Below, in pieces: positions 42,237 through 49,071 of a DNA stretch of 49,071 bases. The stretch lies in the NCBI GenBank assembly GCA_017934275.1, contig JAGBJT010000018.1, positions 1 to 49,071 of the forward strand, read 5' to 3'. The position numbers and the translations under genes are program-made. Source of the stretch: Cardiobacteriaceae bacterium (GTDB taxonomy: Bacteria; Pseudomonadota; Gammaproteobacteria; Cardiobacteriales; Cardiobacteriaceae). Numbering within the stretch: the first letter of the stretch is position 1; every line of letters begins with the position of its first letter. A model generated the notes under the pieces. It was not told the origin of the DNA, searched no databases, and saw only the letters and a program-made list of their open reading frames with translations.

Positions 42237-43265
42237 ATGATAATTTTGCAAAAACTTATGGAAAACTTTGAGTTGCTTCTCACGGTTTTAGTGTTGATTT
42301 GTTTAGTTTTTTATATTCTTGATGGTCGTAAGTATCGTAAAGAAAGAAATTATTTGGTAAAAGTATTTTCGCAAGAAAAAGAAACAGATGATGATAGAAA
42401 TAAATACTCCCGAAGATTATTAGAAGCCGAAAAAAGCTTAAAACCAAAACAGAGAGAATTATTTCAAGCGGTCAATATGAAAATAAATAACCGCAATCAT
42501 TTGTCAGGTCAAGAGCTAATTTGGGCATCACAACCTGTTTATAAAGACGAAAAGTTGTTTGAATTTTTCGGTGGCATGTTTTGGATTTTATTTATCATCT
42601 TATTCGTCCGTTCATTTCTTTGGGAACCGTTCAAAATACCTTCCAGCTCAATGGAACCAACTCTACAAAAAGGCGATTTTATATTAACTCAAAAATATGC
42701 ATACGGTGTAAAATTACCAGTGCTACGGTGGAAAATTTTACCGATGGGAGAGGTAAAAAGAGGTGATGTTTTTGTTTTCCATTATCCCAATAATCCGAAA
42801 TTACACTACATCAAGAGGGTAATCGCTTTGCCAGGTGATAAAGTTATTTTTAATAACGGTGAAGTTATGGTTAATGGTAAAAAAGCAGCTTTACAATTGA
42901 CTGGAAAAAGAAATGGTTATGAAGATAATTTTCCGTATAAAGTTTATGAAGAAGAATTTAATTACGGAGATGATAAGAGTGTAGGTGAGAAACACTTGAT
43001 GGAATTATCAGATAATATTGAAAATAAACATATCAATTCATTTAACACTCCAATGTATTCAGGATTTATCGACGGTGTAGAAATTCAAGTGCCAGATGGT
43101 AATTATTTTGCAATGGGAGATAACCGTGATAGTTCTTCAGATAGTCGTATGTGGGGCTTTGTTCCAGCCAAAAATTTAGTTGGAAAGGCGAGCTATATTT
43201 GGTTGAATTCTGATTGTGTTTCTTTCAAGGGAAATTGTAAAAGAATTGGTAAAAGAGTGAAATAA
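42237..43265 (+). CDS. lepB: Signal peptidase I
   Basis: Inner-membrane protease that removes Sec and Tat signal peptides. 342 residues. Two membrane segments: LLLTVLVLICLVFYIL (about 13-30) and GMFWILFIILFVRSFLW (about 105-125). The catalytic Ser is in IPSSSMEPTLQKGDF (about 137) and the Lys in KLHYIKRVIALPGD (about 192). The C-terminal signature is FAMGDNRDSSSDSRMWGFVP. Start of the lepB-rnc-era operon. Confidence 0.95.
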   Translation: MIILQKLMENFELLLTVLVLICLVFYILDGRKYRKERNYLVKVFSQEKETDDDRNKYSRRLLEAEKSLKPKQRELFQAVNMKINNRNHLSGQELIWASQPVYKDEKLFEFFGGMFWILFIILFVRSFLWEPFKIPSSSMEPTLQKGDFILTQKYAYGVKLPVLRWKILPMGEVKRGDVFVFHYPNNPKLHYIKRVIALPGDKVIFNNGEVMVNGKKAALQLTGKRNGYEDNFPYKVYEEEFNYGDDKSVGEKHLMELSDNIENKHINSFNTPMYSGFIDGVEIQVPDGNYFAMGDNRDSSSDSRMWGFVPAKNLVGKASYIWLNSDCVSFKGNCKRIGKRVK

Positions 43266-43288
43266 TTTAAGGCTTACAAGGAGAAAAA

Positions 43289-43993
43289 ATGCCACATAAA
43301 CCCCCACATCAAGCAGACCTAAAAATATTGCAGAAAAGATTAGAAGTTGATTTTGATAATGAAGATTTATTATTGCAAGCGGTAACACATCGAAGTTATA
43401 GTTCAAGTAATAATGAACGCTTAGAATTTTTAGGTGATGCTTTATTGGAGAGTTTTGTAACCAAAAAATTATTTCATTTACATAAAAAAACAAAAGAGGG
43501 TGATTTAACCCGTATCAGATCAAAACTAGTTTGTGAGGAAACTTTATATTCAATTGCCCAAAAATTAGAACTCAGCAATTTTTTGCGATTAGGACCAGGT
43601 GAATTAAAAACTGGTGGAGAAAGAAGAAAAAGCATTTTAGCCGATGCAGTAGAAGCAATTCTGGCAGCGATTTTTTTAGATAGAGGGGAAAAAAAATGTG
43701 AAGAGGTAGCAGAAAAATTATTCGCAGATATGTTCAAGAATAGCCATAATTTTGCTGCTCTTAAAGACTCAAAAACTCGTTTGCAGGAATATTTACAAGC
43801 TCGTGGGAAAAATATACCGACTTATGTTATTGAGGAAAAAAGAGAAAACAAAACCGAAACATATATTCGTATTAGTGTGAGTTCGGAAGATTACCGTTGT
43901 GAAGCCGTTGCAACCAATCGTAAAAAAGCTGAACAACAAGCTGCAGAAGAAATGTTAAATTTATATTTACAGGAAAACAATAAGAAAAAATAA
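43289..43993 (+). CDS. rnc: Ribonuclease III
   Basis: Cuts double-stranded RNA in rRNA and mRNA processing. 234 residues. The signature ERLEFLGDALLES lies near 42-55, and the second acidic pair is in ILADAVEAILAAIFLD. A C-terminal dsRNA-binding domain has SKTRLQEYLQARG and NRKKAEQQAAEEML. AAGGAG gives a good Shine-Dalgarno. Repeat elements of the present type could fold into long hairpins and be substrates for it, as reported for neisserial Correia RNA. Confidence 0.95.
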   Translation: MPHKPPHQADLKILQKRLEVDFDNEDLLLQAVTHRSYSSSNNERLEFLGDALLESFVTKKLFHLHKKTKEGDLTRIRSKLVCEETLYSIAQKLELSNFLRLGPGELKTGGERRKSILADAVEAILAAIFLDRGEKKCEEVAEKLFADMFKNSHNFAALKDSKTRLQEYLQARGKNIPTYVIEEKRENKTETYIRISVSSEDYRCEAVATNRKKAEQQAAEEMLNLYLQENNKKK

Positions 43994-44010
43994 TAGTAAC
44001 GGTGGTAAAA

Positions 44011-44925
44011 ATGAGTAGTGATAGTGTAAAAAAAATGCAAGCAGGATTTGTTGCAATTATCGGCAGACCTAATGTCGGAAAATCAACATTATTAAATAAA
44101 TTATTAGGACAAAAAATTGCTATCACTAGTCGCAAGCCGCAAACAACTCGTCATAATCTGTTAGGAATTTATACCGAAAATAATCTACAAGCAATATTTA
44201 TAGATACTCCTGGTATTCATTCAGGTGGAAAAAAACAACTAAATCGGCAAATGAACCGCGCTGCAAGAAAATCAATGATTGATACGGATGTCATTATTCA
44301 AGTAGTAGAAAGTGGAAAAATGACCGCAGAAGATGTAAAAATAATGGAGCAAATAGTAGAAATAAAATTGCCAAAGATCTGTGTAATTAACAAAATTGAC
44401 CGTATTGGAAATAAAGAAAAATTGCTCTCTGAAATTGCTGAAATAGCCCAAAAAAATTCCTGGCAAGAGATAATCCCGATAAGTGCTGAAAAAGGGCAAA
44501 ATACCGATGCGATAATTAAAGTTTTAAGCGCATTATTACCGCAAAGAGAGTGGATTTTTCCAGAAGATCAAATCACTACCGCGGGAATGCGTTATTTATG
44601 CGCAGAACTTATTCGAGAAAAGCTTTTCCGCTATTTGCATCAGGAAATTCCTTATGAATTAGGAGTAATAATTGAAGGTTATAAAGAGCTTAACGGAATG
44701 GTAAAAATTGATGCAAATATTATTGTGGAAAGGGAAAGTCAAAAAGCAATAGTAATTGGAAAAAATGCCTCGGTATTAAAAGCAGTTGGAACGGCGGCAA
44801 GAATAGAATTAGAGAAAGAATTAGAGCAAAAGGTGTTATTAAAAACCTTCGTTAGTGTAAAAAATAATTGGCGAGATAATGCGGAAATTATTGCAAATAT
44901 GAATAAAGGAGCAGAAATGGATTAA
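44011..44925 (+). CDS. era: GTPase Era
   Basis: Essential GTPase for 16S rRNA maturation. I choose ATG 44011 (MSSDSVKKMQAGF); the GTG at 44002 is an alternative. About 304 residues. G1 is GRPNVGKST, G2 region KPQTTRHNLLGIYT, G3 DTPG, G4 NKID. The C-terminal KH domain has IPYELGVIIEGY, ANIIVERESQKAIVIGKNASVLKAVGTAAR (in parts). The stop overlaps the stop of the convergent asparaginase gene by 4 bases. Confidence 0.95.
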   Translation: MSSDSVKKMQAGFVAIIGRPNVGKSTLLNKLLGQKIAITSRKPQTTRHNLLGIYTENNLQAIFIDTPGIHSGGKKQLNRQMNRAARKSMIDTDVIIQVVESGKMTAEDVKIMEQIVEIKLPKICVINKIDRIGNKEKLLSEIAEIAQKNSWQEIIPISAEKGQNTDAIIKVLSALLPQREWIFPEDQITTAGMRYLCAELIREKLFRYLHQEIPYELGVIIEGYKELNGMVKIDANIIVERESQKAIVIGKNASVLKAVGTAARIELEKELEQKVLLKTFVSVKNNWRDNAEIIANMNKGAEMD

Positions 44926-45935
44926 ATCTGGGTTAAGTTATTGAATTTATTGATAAATTCTCTAATTTCTTCGAAAGTCCAATTATTACTTGCAGTTAAT
45001 GTTAAAAGGCTAGTTGCTAACTCTAAATTAACTCTTCTTCCTGAAATTATCCCTGAATTTTGTAAAAAAGCACTTTGCGCATAATTATTATTAACTTCTC
45101 CCTGCGGACATTGGCTGATATTTATTACGGGAATGTTATTTTCCGTTTTATTTTTAATTGCAGTAAATAATTTTCGGTGATTTTTCATATTTCCATTACC
45201 AAAAGATTGCAGAATAATTCCATCAAAATTATTATTTAAGATAGCATCAGCGATAAAATCAAGTTGAAAACCAGGGATTAAATTAAAAACGGCAATTTTT
45301 ACCTCGGGATTAATGGTTAAATTATTTTTTAAGTTGAAATTAAATTTATTTTTGTTATTTAGGAAATAATTGGAAACCTTGAGTGCTTTTTCGGATTTTA
45401 TATATCGAGCAAAAGAAGGGATAAAAGGGCAGAAAATGCCGCTGTCAGATAAAGTTGAATATTTACTTGCGCCAATTGCGGAATGTATTTTTCCGCCAAA
45501 AGATATAACCGATTGATTATCAAATAAGCTATTTTCAGCTGCTAAAAAAGCAGTTTTTATATTCAAAAGAGCATCGGAATTTGGGTAAAAAATTGAGCGT
45601 TGAGCAGCGGTGAAAATTAAGTTAAATGAAAAATTATTATTCATTAAAGAGAATAAATTAGCCGTATATGCGAGCGTGTCTGTTCCGTGAAAAATTATCA
45701 GAGTTTTTATTTTTAGAGTATTCAATTCTTGTAATATTAAAAGCCAATTTTGCCAATCTTGTAAGCTAATTGCAGAAGAGTCGATAAGTTCTGTTTGTCG
45801 CCAGATTAGTTCATATTTTGCAGGTAATATTTCCGCCAATGTTTCTTGAAAATCATCACTTGGTATAAGTCCTTGTGATGAATTTTTCATCCCGATTGTG
45901 CCACCTGTGTAAAGACAAGCAATTTTTTCCTTCAT
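44922..45935 (-). CDS. ansA: L-asparaginase, type I-like
   Basis: Hydrolyses asparagine to aspartate and ammonia. 337 residues, matching cytoplasmic E. coli AnsA (338). The N-terminal active-site loop is YTGGTIGMKNSSQG and the second catalytic motif FHGTDTLAYTA. No signal peptide, so the cytoplasmic type I is favoured. Strongly AT-rich codon use. It is convergent with era and divergent from bfd. Confidence 0.88.
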   Translation of the reverse strand: MKEKIACLYTGGTIGMKNSSQGLIPSDDFQETLAEILPAKYELIWRQTELIDSSAISLQDWQNWLLILQELNTLKIKTLIIFHGTDTLAYTANLFSLMNNNFSFNLIFTAAQRSIFYPNSDALLNIKTAFLAAENSLFDNQSVISFGGKIHSAIGASKYSTLSDSGIFCPFIPSFARYIKSEKALKVSNYFLNNKNKFNFNLKNNLTINPEVKIAVFNLIPGFQLDFIADAILNNNFDGIILQSFGNGNMKNHRKLFTAIKNKTENNIPVINISQCPQGEVNNNYAQSAFLQNSGIISGRRVNLELATSLLTLTASNNWTFEEIREFINKFNNLTQI

Positions 45936-46030
45936 TATCTATTTCCTAAGTTAAAATAACAATATGATTGACAATTTATTTGCGCATCATTATCATCAAG
46001 AATTATTTTTATTTTTCTGACAATTAGTTT

Positions 46031-46213
46031 ATGTATATTTGTATTTGCCGAGCGGTAAGCGAAAAAAAAGTTAAGGAAAGCGTCAAAGAGGGTAAAAAAT
46101 CTATAAAAGAGCTATGCAATACTCTCGGTGCGGGCAATGAATGCGGAAAATGCTTGCCAGTGCTTGCCGAAATTGTGCAAAAAGAGAAAAAAGTTAGTCT
46201 GTACCGTCCTTGA
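46031..46213 (+). CDS. bfd: Bacterioferritin-associated ferredoxin
   Basis: Small [2Fe-2S] protein that reduces iron stored in bacterioferritin so it can be released. 60 residues. The four cysteines Cys4, Cys6, Cys38 and Cys41 fit the family (ICICRAV and GNECGKCLP). Length typical of Bfd (E. coli 64). No bacterioferritin gene is nearby. No clear Fur box seen upstream. Confidence 0.9.
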   Translation: MYICICRAVSEKKVKESVKEGKKSIKELCNTLGAGNECGKCLPVLAEIVQKEKKVSLYRP

Positions 46214-46262
46214 AATTTTGTCTTCGCCTCTTTATTATGCGGCGTTTTTTCAAGGAATATTT

Positions 46263-47120
46263 ATGTCTATATTGTTCAAAAATACTTTGTTTGTTTTTCT
46301 TGCGATATTTAGTTTTTGGGCTATTGCAGAAGATGAAAAAGAAAGCAAAAAAGAAGAAAATAAAACGGAAATGCAAGCAAATTTAGTAGAAAAATGTCGC
46401 GACAAAGATTGTTTAAGCGAAAAATTCAAATCAGCAAAAACCGCAGTAGAAAAAAATGTAATTATTGAAGAATATTGTCTTGAAATAGCGGATGAAAAAG
46501 AACAGGAAAAAGTTTGTTCAGAGGCAGCCTTAATATTGATTGCAGGTAATGAAAAAGAGAGGATAAAACCTGATTATTTGCGAGCAATTAAGTTGTTAGA
46601 TGTTGCTTGTAATAATAAACAACACGATATTTCTGCTATTTCCTGCACACTTTTGGCAAGTATCTATCAAAAAGGTGAGGGAGTGGTAAAAAAGGATGCA
46701 AAGAAAGCAGAAAAATATCTTGAAATAGGTTGTAAAAAAGAAGAACTATCTAGTTGCGTGCAGCTGGCAGAACAATTTAATCGCCAAGGAAAAATGATGC
46801 AGGCTGATAAAATTTATAAAAATAACCTAAACGGATTTAATCAAGCCTGTGAAAATAATATATCTGATTATTGTTATTTACTTGGTAATATTTATGCAAA
46901 AGCGATGGGGGTGGAAAAAAATAGTGATAAGGCTATGGATTTTTATCTCAAATCTTGCAAAAAAGATAAGGAAAATACGGCTCGTTATTGCTATGCAGTA
47001 GCAGAAAAATTGCTAAATGGTGAAAATATCCAAAAAGATGAAGCAAAAGCTCGGGAATTATTCAAAATTGCTTGCGAAAACGGTGAAATAACAGCCTGTG
47101 CTAAACAAGGTGCTAAATAA
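46263..47120 (+). CDS. Secreted Cys-rich Sel1-repeat protein (Hcp-like)
   Basis: 285 residues. I choose ATG 46263 (MSILFKNTLFVFLAIFSFWAIA, split), which gives a signal peptide cut after Ala; the frame continues upstream into bfd, which is not credible. AAGGA precedes the ATG. The mature protein has five or so helical Sel1-like units with paired cysteines, for example CRDKDC, LDVACNN...SAISC, LEIGCKKEELSSC, NQACENNISDYC and LKSCKKDKENTARYC. The spacing of each pair (7-11 residues) is like the disulfide-bonded repeats of Helicobacter Hcp proteins. Periplasmic or surface location is likely. Function is unknown; penicillin binding has been reported for some Hcp proteins. Confidence 0.78.
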   Translation: MSILFKNTLFVFLAIFSFWAIAEDEKESKKEENKTEMQANLVEKCRDKDCLSEKFKSAKTAVEKNVIIEEYCLEIADEKEQEKVCSEAALILIAGNEKERIKPDYLRAIKLLDVACNNKQHDISAISCTLLASIYQKGEGVVKKDAKKAEKYLEIGCKKEELSSCVQLAEQFNRQGKMMQADKIYKNNLNGFNQACENNISDYCYLLGNIYAKAMGVEKNSDKAMDFYLKSCKKDKENTARYCYAVAEKLLNGENIQKDEAKARELFKIACENGEITACAKQGAK

Positions 47121-47206
47121 ACTTAATAATTAAATAGTAAAATTTGGGACATACTAAAATACGAATTTTAGAAGTCTATTTATAAATATTTTCAAGGAAT
47201 ACTAAA

Positions 47207-48046
47207 ATGGCAGAAATTGTGCTTTTAGGTGCTAACGGCTTTGTTGGACGCAGATTAACTACCGCATTACGACAAAAAGGTAATAGAGTTGATACGCCTT
47301 CACATCGTGATATTGACTTTGAAAACTTTAATAAAGGTCGAGTTGAATACTTATTAGAAGGCTGTAATACGATAATAAATTGCGTTGGAGTTATGCACCG
47401 TAATCCCGCTATTTTGAATAAAGTGCATTATGAAACACCGTTAAAAATAGCTGAAATAGCGGTAAAAAAAGGCGTTAAGAGATGGATTCAAATATCGGCA
47501 CTAGGGGCGACAGAAAACTCAAAGAGTGAATTTTTAAAAAGTAAGGCAAAAGGTGATAACGCGCTTTGTGATTCGGAATTGGATGTAGCTGTTGTGCGTC
47601 CTTCGATTATTTACGGTCGTAATTCGCGTTTTATTGAATCACTGCTCAAAATGCTGAATTTACCGTTTGTAGCTTTGCCAAATAAGGGGGAATACAAAAT
47701 TCAGCCTGTGCATATTGACGATTTAGTCGCGGCAATTGGTAATTTATTGGAGCAAAAATTAGCAGGGCAGGTGATTGATTGCACGGGGGGAGAAGAGGTA
47801 ACTTTTGCGCATTTTTGCCAAATTTTGCGCGAAAAAGTGCTAGGAAAACCTGCTATCAAGATTGTGAATTTGCCTGAAAAAGGCTTAAAACCGTTATTAC
47901 CTATGACGAATGTTTTAACTAATGGCTTCGTTAGTTCTGATAGTTTGCAAATGCTGGAACACGGCAGTTGCGCAGATAATTCTCTTTTCCGTGAATTGCT
48001 TGGCAAGGATCCACAAAGTGTGGAAGAGTTTGTTTTGTATAACTAA
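47207..48046 (+). CDS. NAD(P)-binding epimerase-like protein (NDUFA9-like)
   Basis: 279 residues of an atypical short-chain dehydrogenase/epimerase fold. The Rossmann motif is LLGANGFVGRRL near the start. There is IINCVGVMHRNP, then WIQISALGA, RPSIIYGRNSRF and IQPVHIDDLVAAI. The usual YxxxK pair is replaced by a SEFLKSKAKGD segment, as in NDUFA9/YfcH-like members that bind nucleotide without classic catalysis. Substrate unknown. Monocistronic with its own terminator. Confidence 0.75.
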   Translation: MAEIVLLGANGFVGRRLTTALRQKGNRVDTPSHRDIDFENFNKGRVEYLLEGCNTIINCVGVMHRNPAILNKVHYETPLKIAEIAVKKGVKRWIQISALGATENSKSEFLKSKAKGDNALCDSELDVAVVRPSIIYGRNSRFIESLLKMLNLPFVALPNKGEYKIQPVHIDDLVAAIGNLLEQKLAGQVIDCTGGEEVTFAHFCQILREKVLGKPAIKIVNLPEKGLKPLLPMTNVLTNGFVSSDSLQMLEHGSCADNSLFRELLGKDPQSVEEFVLYN

Positions 48047-48066
48047 ATTTTGTTGAAGGAAAAATA

Positions 48067-48098
48067 CAAAAGCGGAGTAAAAACTCCGCTTTTTTATA
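48067..48098. terminator. Terminator between the epimerase-like gene and the immunity gene
   Basis: AAGCGGAG, loop TAAAAA, CTCCGCTT followed by T run, with A residues on the left, so it can serve both converging genes. Confidence 0.85.
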
Positions 48099-48121
48099 TT
48101 GAAACTACATTGAGTTGTGTT

Positions 48122-48469
48122 TTAACATTCAGCGTAGGCGCTCCAGACGAACTCCAAAGTTATTTCTGGGCAATTTTTTGACAAATAGTCTCTTGCGTCA
48201 GAAATAAATTTTGCTCCTCTTTTATTTGGACAATGTAGTCCTATTATTTGAATAGTAACCTTTTTGTCCTTTATTTCAGGTTTTTTTCTTAACAGTTCTC
48301 CACTTTGATAAGAAGCTATGTACTTGATAACTTTTGCGTCTAATAATCGTAAGTGTTCTAGATCTTCTTCTGTCTTACCTGTCCATTCTAAATGATCAGT
48401 TATAACTAGCTCAACTTTATTTCCGATGGTAGCAATCATATCTATAACATCCGTTTGATAAATAGTCAT
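48122..48469 (-). CDS. Probable immunity protein (DUF6572-like)
   Basis: 115 residues. I choose ATG 48469 (MTIYQTDVIDMIATIGNKVEL), two bases after the toxin stop (TGATTATG); a GTG overlapping that stop is an alternative. The pattern IYQTDVIDMIA...VELVITDHLEW...VTIQIIGLHCPN matches my memory of DUF6572, which I know mostly as small orphan or toxin-adjacent proteins. Cytoplasmic, alpha/beta. Position directly after a nuclease toxin C-terminus suggests it neutralises that toxin. Confidence 0.7.
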   Translation of the reverse strand: MTIYQTDVIDMIATIGNKVELVITDHLEWTGKTEEDLEHLRLLDAKVIKYIASYQSGELLRKKPEIKDKKVTIQIIGLHCPNKRGAKFISDARDYLSKNCPEITLEFVWSAYAEC

Positions 48470-48471
48470 AA

Positions 48472-49071
48472 TCACTCACTTTTGTTATTTTTCTTGAAAC
48501 CATTAGGAGTAACAAAAGTACTACCAGAAGGTCTGATTATTTCCACATCTGTTGGCGGTATTCTTGTCCCATAAGGTAGACTTTCTTTGTTTTTACTTTT
48601 CACTGTTGCACCATTTTTGGCTATTTCAGGAAAAGCTTCCTGTTGATTTGTAGTTAATTTTGCAGTTTCAGAAGATTTGCACTCTATACAGACAAAATTA
48701 CCATCTTTATCTGTTCCAGCCATATCCATTATAGTTCTCTTTCCTGTATCAGTTTCCATATAAATTTGTGTTTCTAATGAATGTCCATTATTGGTTTTTT
48801 CATTAAGTTGAACTTCTTCAAACTCCTTTCCCTTTGCTTTATTTTCAGCCAATTGTTCTGCTTTGTTTTTAGCCCCTCTCGCGCTATTTTTTCCTAGCTC
48901 TTCTGCGAGATTTTTGCCTTGTTTTACGGCTTGTTTTTTGCCCTGTCCAGCAGGACTTGCGTCGTAAATTGCGCCAGCTGCGGCGACAAACTCGGCGATA
49001 TTGGGGTGATCTGTCGCGAATTCGCCGTAATTTGTCTGTAATTCGTCATATTTTTGTATTACAGGTTTGAC
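48472..49071 (-). CDS. Polymorphic toxin C-terminal part with a PD-(D/E)XK-type nuclease domain (5' end outside window)
   Basis: The reverse-strand frame is open to the right edge, so this is the last about 199 codons of a larger gene. An Ala/Lys-rich segment near YDASPAGQGKKQAVKQGKN and ARGAKNKAEQLAENKAKG leads into a domain with KRTIMDMAGTDKDGNFVCIECKSSETAKLTTNQQ. The D...ECK spacing and the KLTTNQ continuation are typical of restriction-endonuclease-like toxins in CDI, Rhs and MafB systems. The end (PPTDVEIIRPSGSTFVTPNG) is also usual for such toxins. Followed by an immunity gene. The delivery class (CdiA, MafB or other) cannot be decided because the N-terminus is missing. Confidence 0.75.
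   Translation of the reverse strand, partial: VKPVIQKYDELQTNYGEFATDHPNIAEFVAAAGAIYDASPAGQGKKQAVKQGKNLAEELGKNSARGAKNKAEQLAENKAKGKEFEEVQLNEKTNNGHSLETQIYMETDTGKRTIMDMAGTDKDGNFVCIECKSSETAKLTTNQQEAFPEIAKNGATVKSKNKESLPYGTRIPPTDVEIIRPSGSTFVTPNGFKKNNKSE

Noticed and set aside
46222-46252. Terminator between bfd and the Sel1 gene
   Set aside because: Only a 4-bp CGCC/GGCG stem with an 11-base loop before T; too weak to call.
1-49071. DNA uptake sequences (neisserial or Haemophilus type)
   Set aside because: Several CCTGAA and single AAGTGCGGT strings occur, but no repeated 10-12-mer with the expected flanks, so competence dialect could not be assigned.
1-49071. CRISPR array
   Set aside because: No regularly spaced direct repeats with unique spacers seen; the triple repeat at 497-604 is contiguous and has no spacers of constant length.

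Overview
The window is a low-GC (roughly 37-40 percent by eye) proteobacterial chromosome segment, nearly all of it protein coding. The core gene content and order fit Beta/Gammaproteobacteria: tRNA-Leu(UAG)-tig-clpP-clpX-lon-hupB, lepB-rnc-era, recC, prlC, mltG, lnt-tmcA-like. Several accessory traits recall Neisseriaceae in particular: a MafA-type lipoprotein fragment at the left edge, a PilC/PilY1 adhesin with a 13-C tract just after its start codon, and six about 105-bp TA-flanked inverted-repeat elements that look like diverged relatives of the neisserial Correia element. I could not see a neisserial DNA uptake sequence or a Haemophilus-type one, so I place it only as a Neisseriaceae-like host-associated beta/gamma bacterium.

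Layout. 1-1013: start of a mafA-like gene running off the left edge, a short tandem repeat, and a chain of hairpins ending in the pilY1 terminator. 1014-6173 (-): phase-variable pilY1/pilC. 6282-7573: an IS5-type element with a frameshifted transposase. 7713-9321 (-): a secreted small toxin with a probable immunity gene. 9362-19835 (-): housekeeping genes (tmcA-like, lnt, a TenA fusion, plsC, gmhB, DUF455, superoxide dismutase, nitronate monooxygenase, ribE, ribD). 20176-26597 (+): two WG-repeat genes, tsaD, a polyprenyl-phosphate sugar transferase, prlC. 26641-31822 (-): mltG, a split leucine-rich-repeat gene, rarA, hupB. 32255-42139 (-): lon, clpX, clpP, tig, tRNA-Leu, recC. 42237-44925 (+): lepB, rnc, era. 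44922-45935 (-): asparaginase. 46031-48046 (+): bfd, a Cys-rich Sel1 protein, an NAD(P)-binding protein. 48122-49071 (-): immunity gene and the C-terminal part of a nuclease polymorphic toxin that enters from the right edge.

How it works together. The housekeeping blocks cover protein quality control (trigger factor, ClpXP, Lon), secretion and RNA processing (LepB, RNase III, Era), riboflavin synthesis, envelope building (PlsC, GmhB, Lnt, MltG, sugar transferase) and DNA repair (RecC, RarA). The accessory layer is about surface variation and competition: MafA-like lipoprotein, PilY1 adhesin and LRR protein with homopolymer tracts, and two toxin-immunity pairs.

The most striking signal is the repeat family. 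Removing one copy plus one TA from the LRR gene rejoins two fragments into a single in-frame 604-codon LRR ORF. That fixes the element's ends and its TA target duplication from sequence alone. Other copies supply a stop codon, a protein tail, or a Shine-Dalgarno sequence to neighbouring genes.
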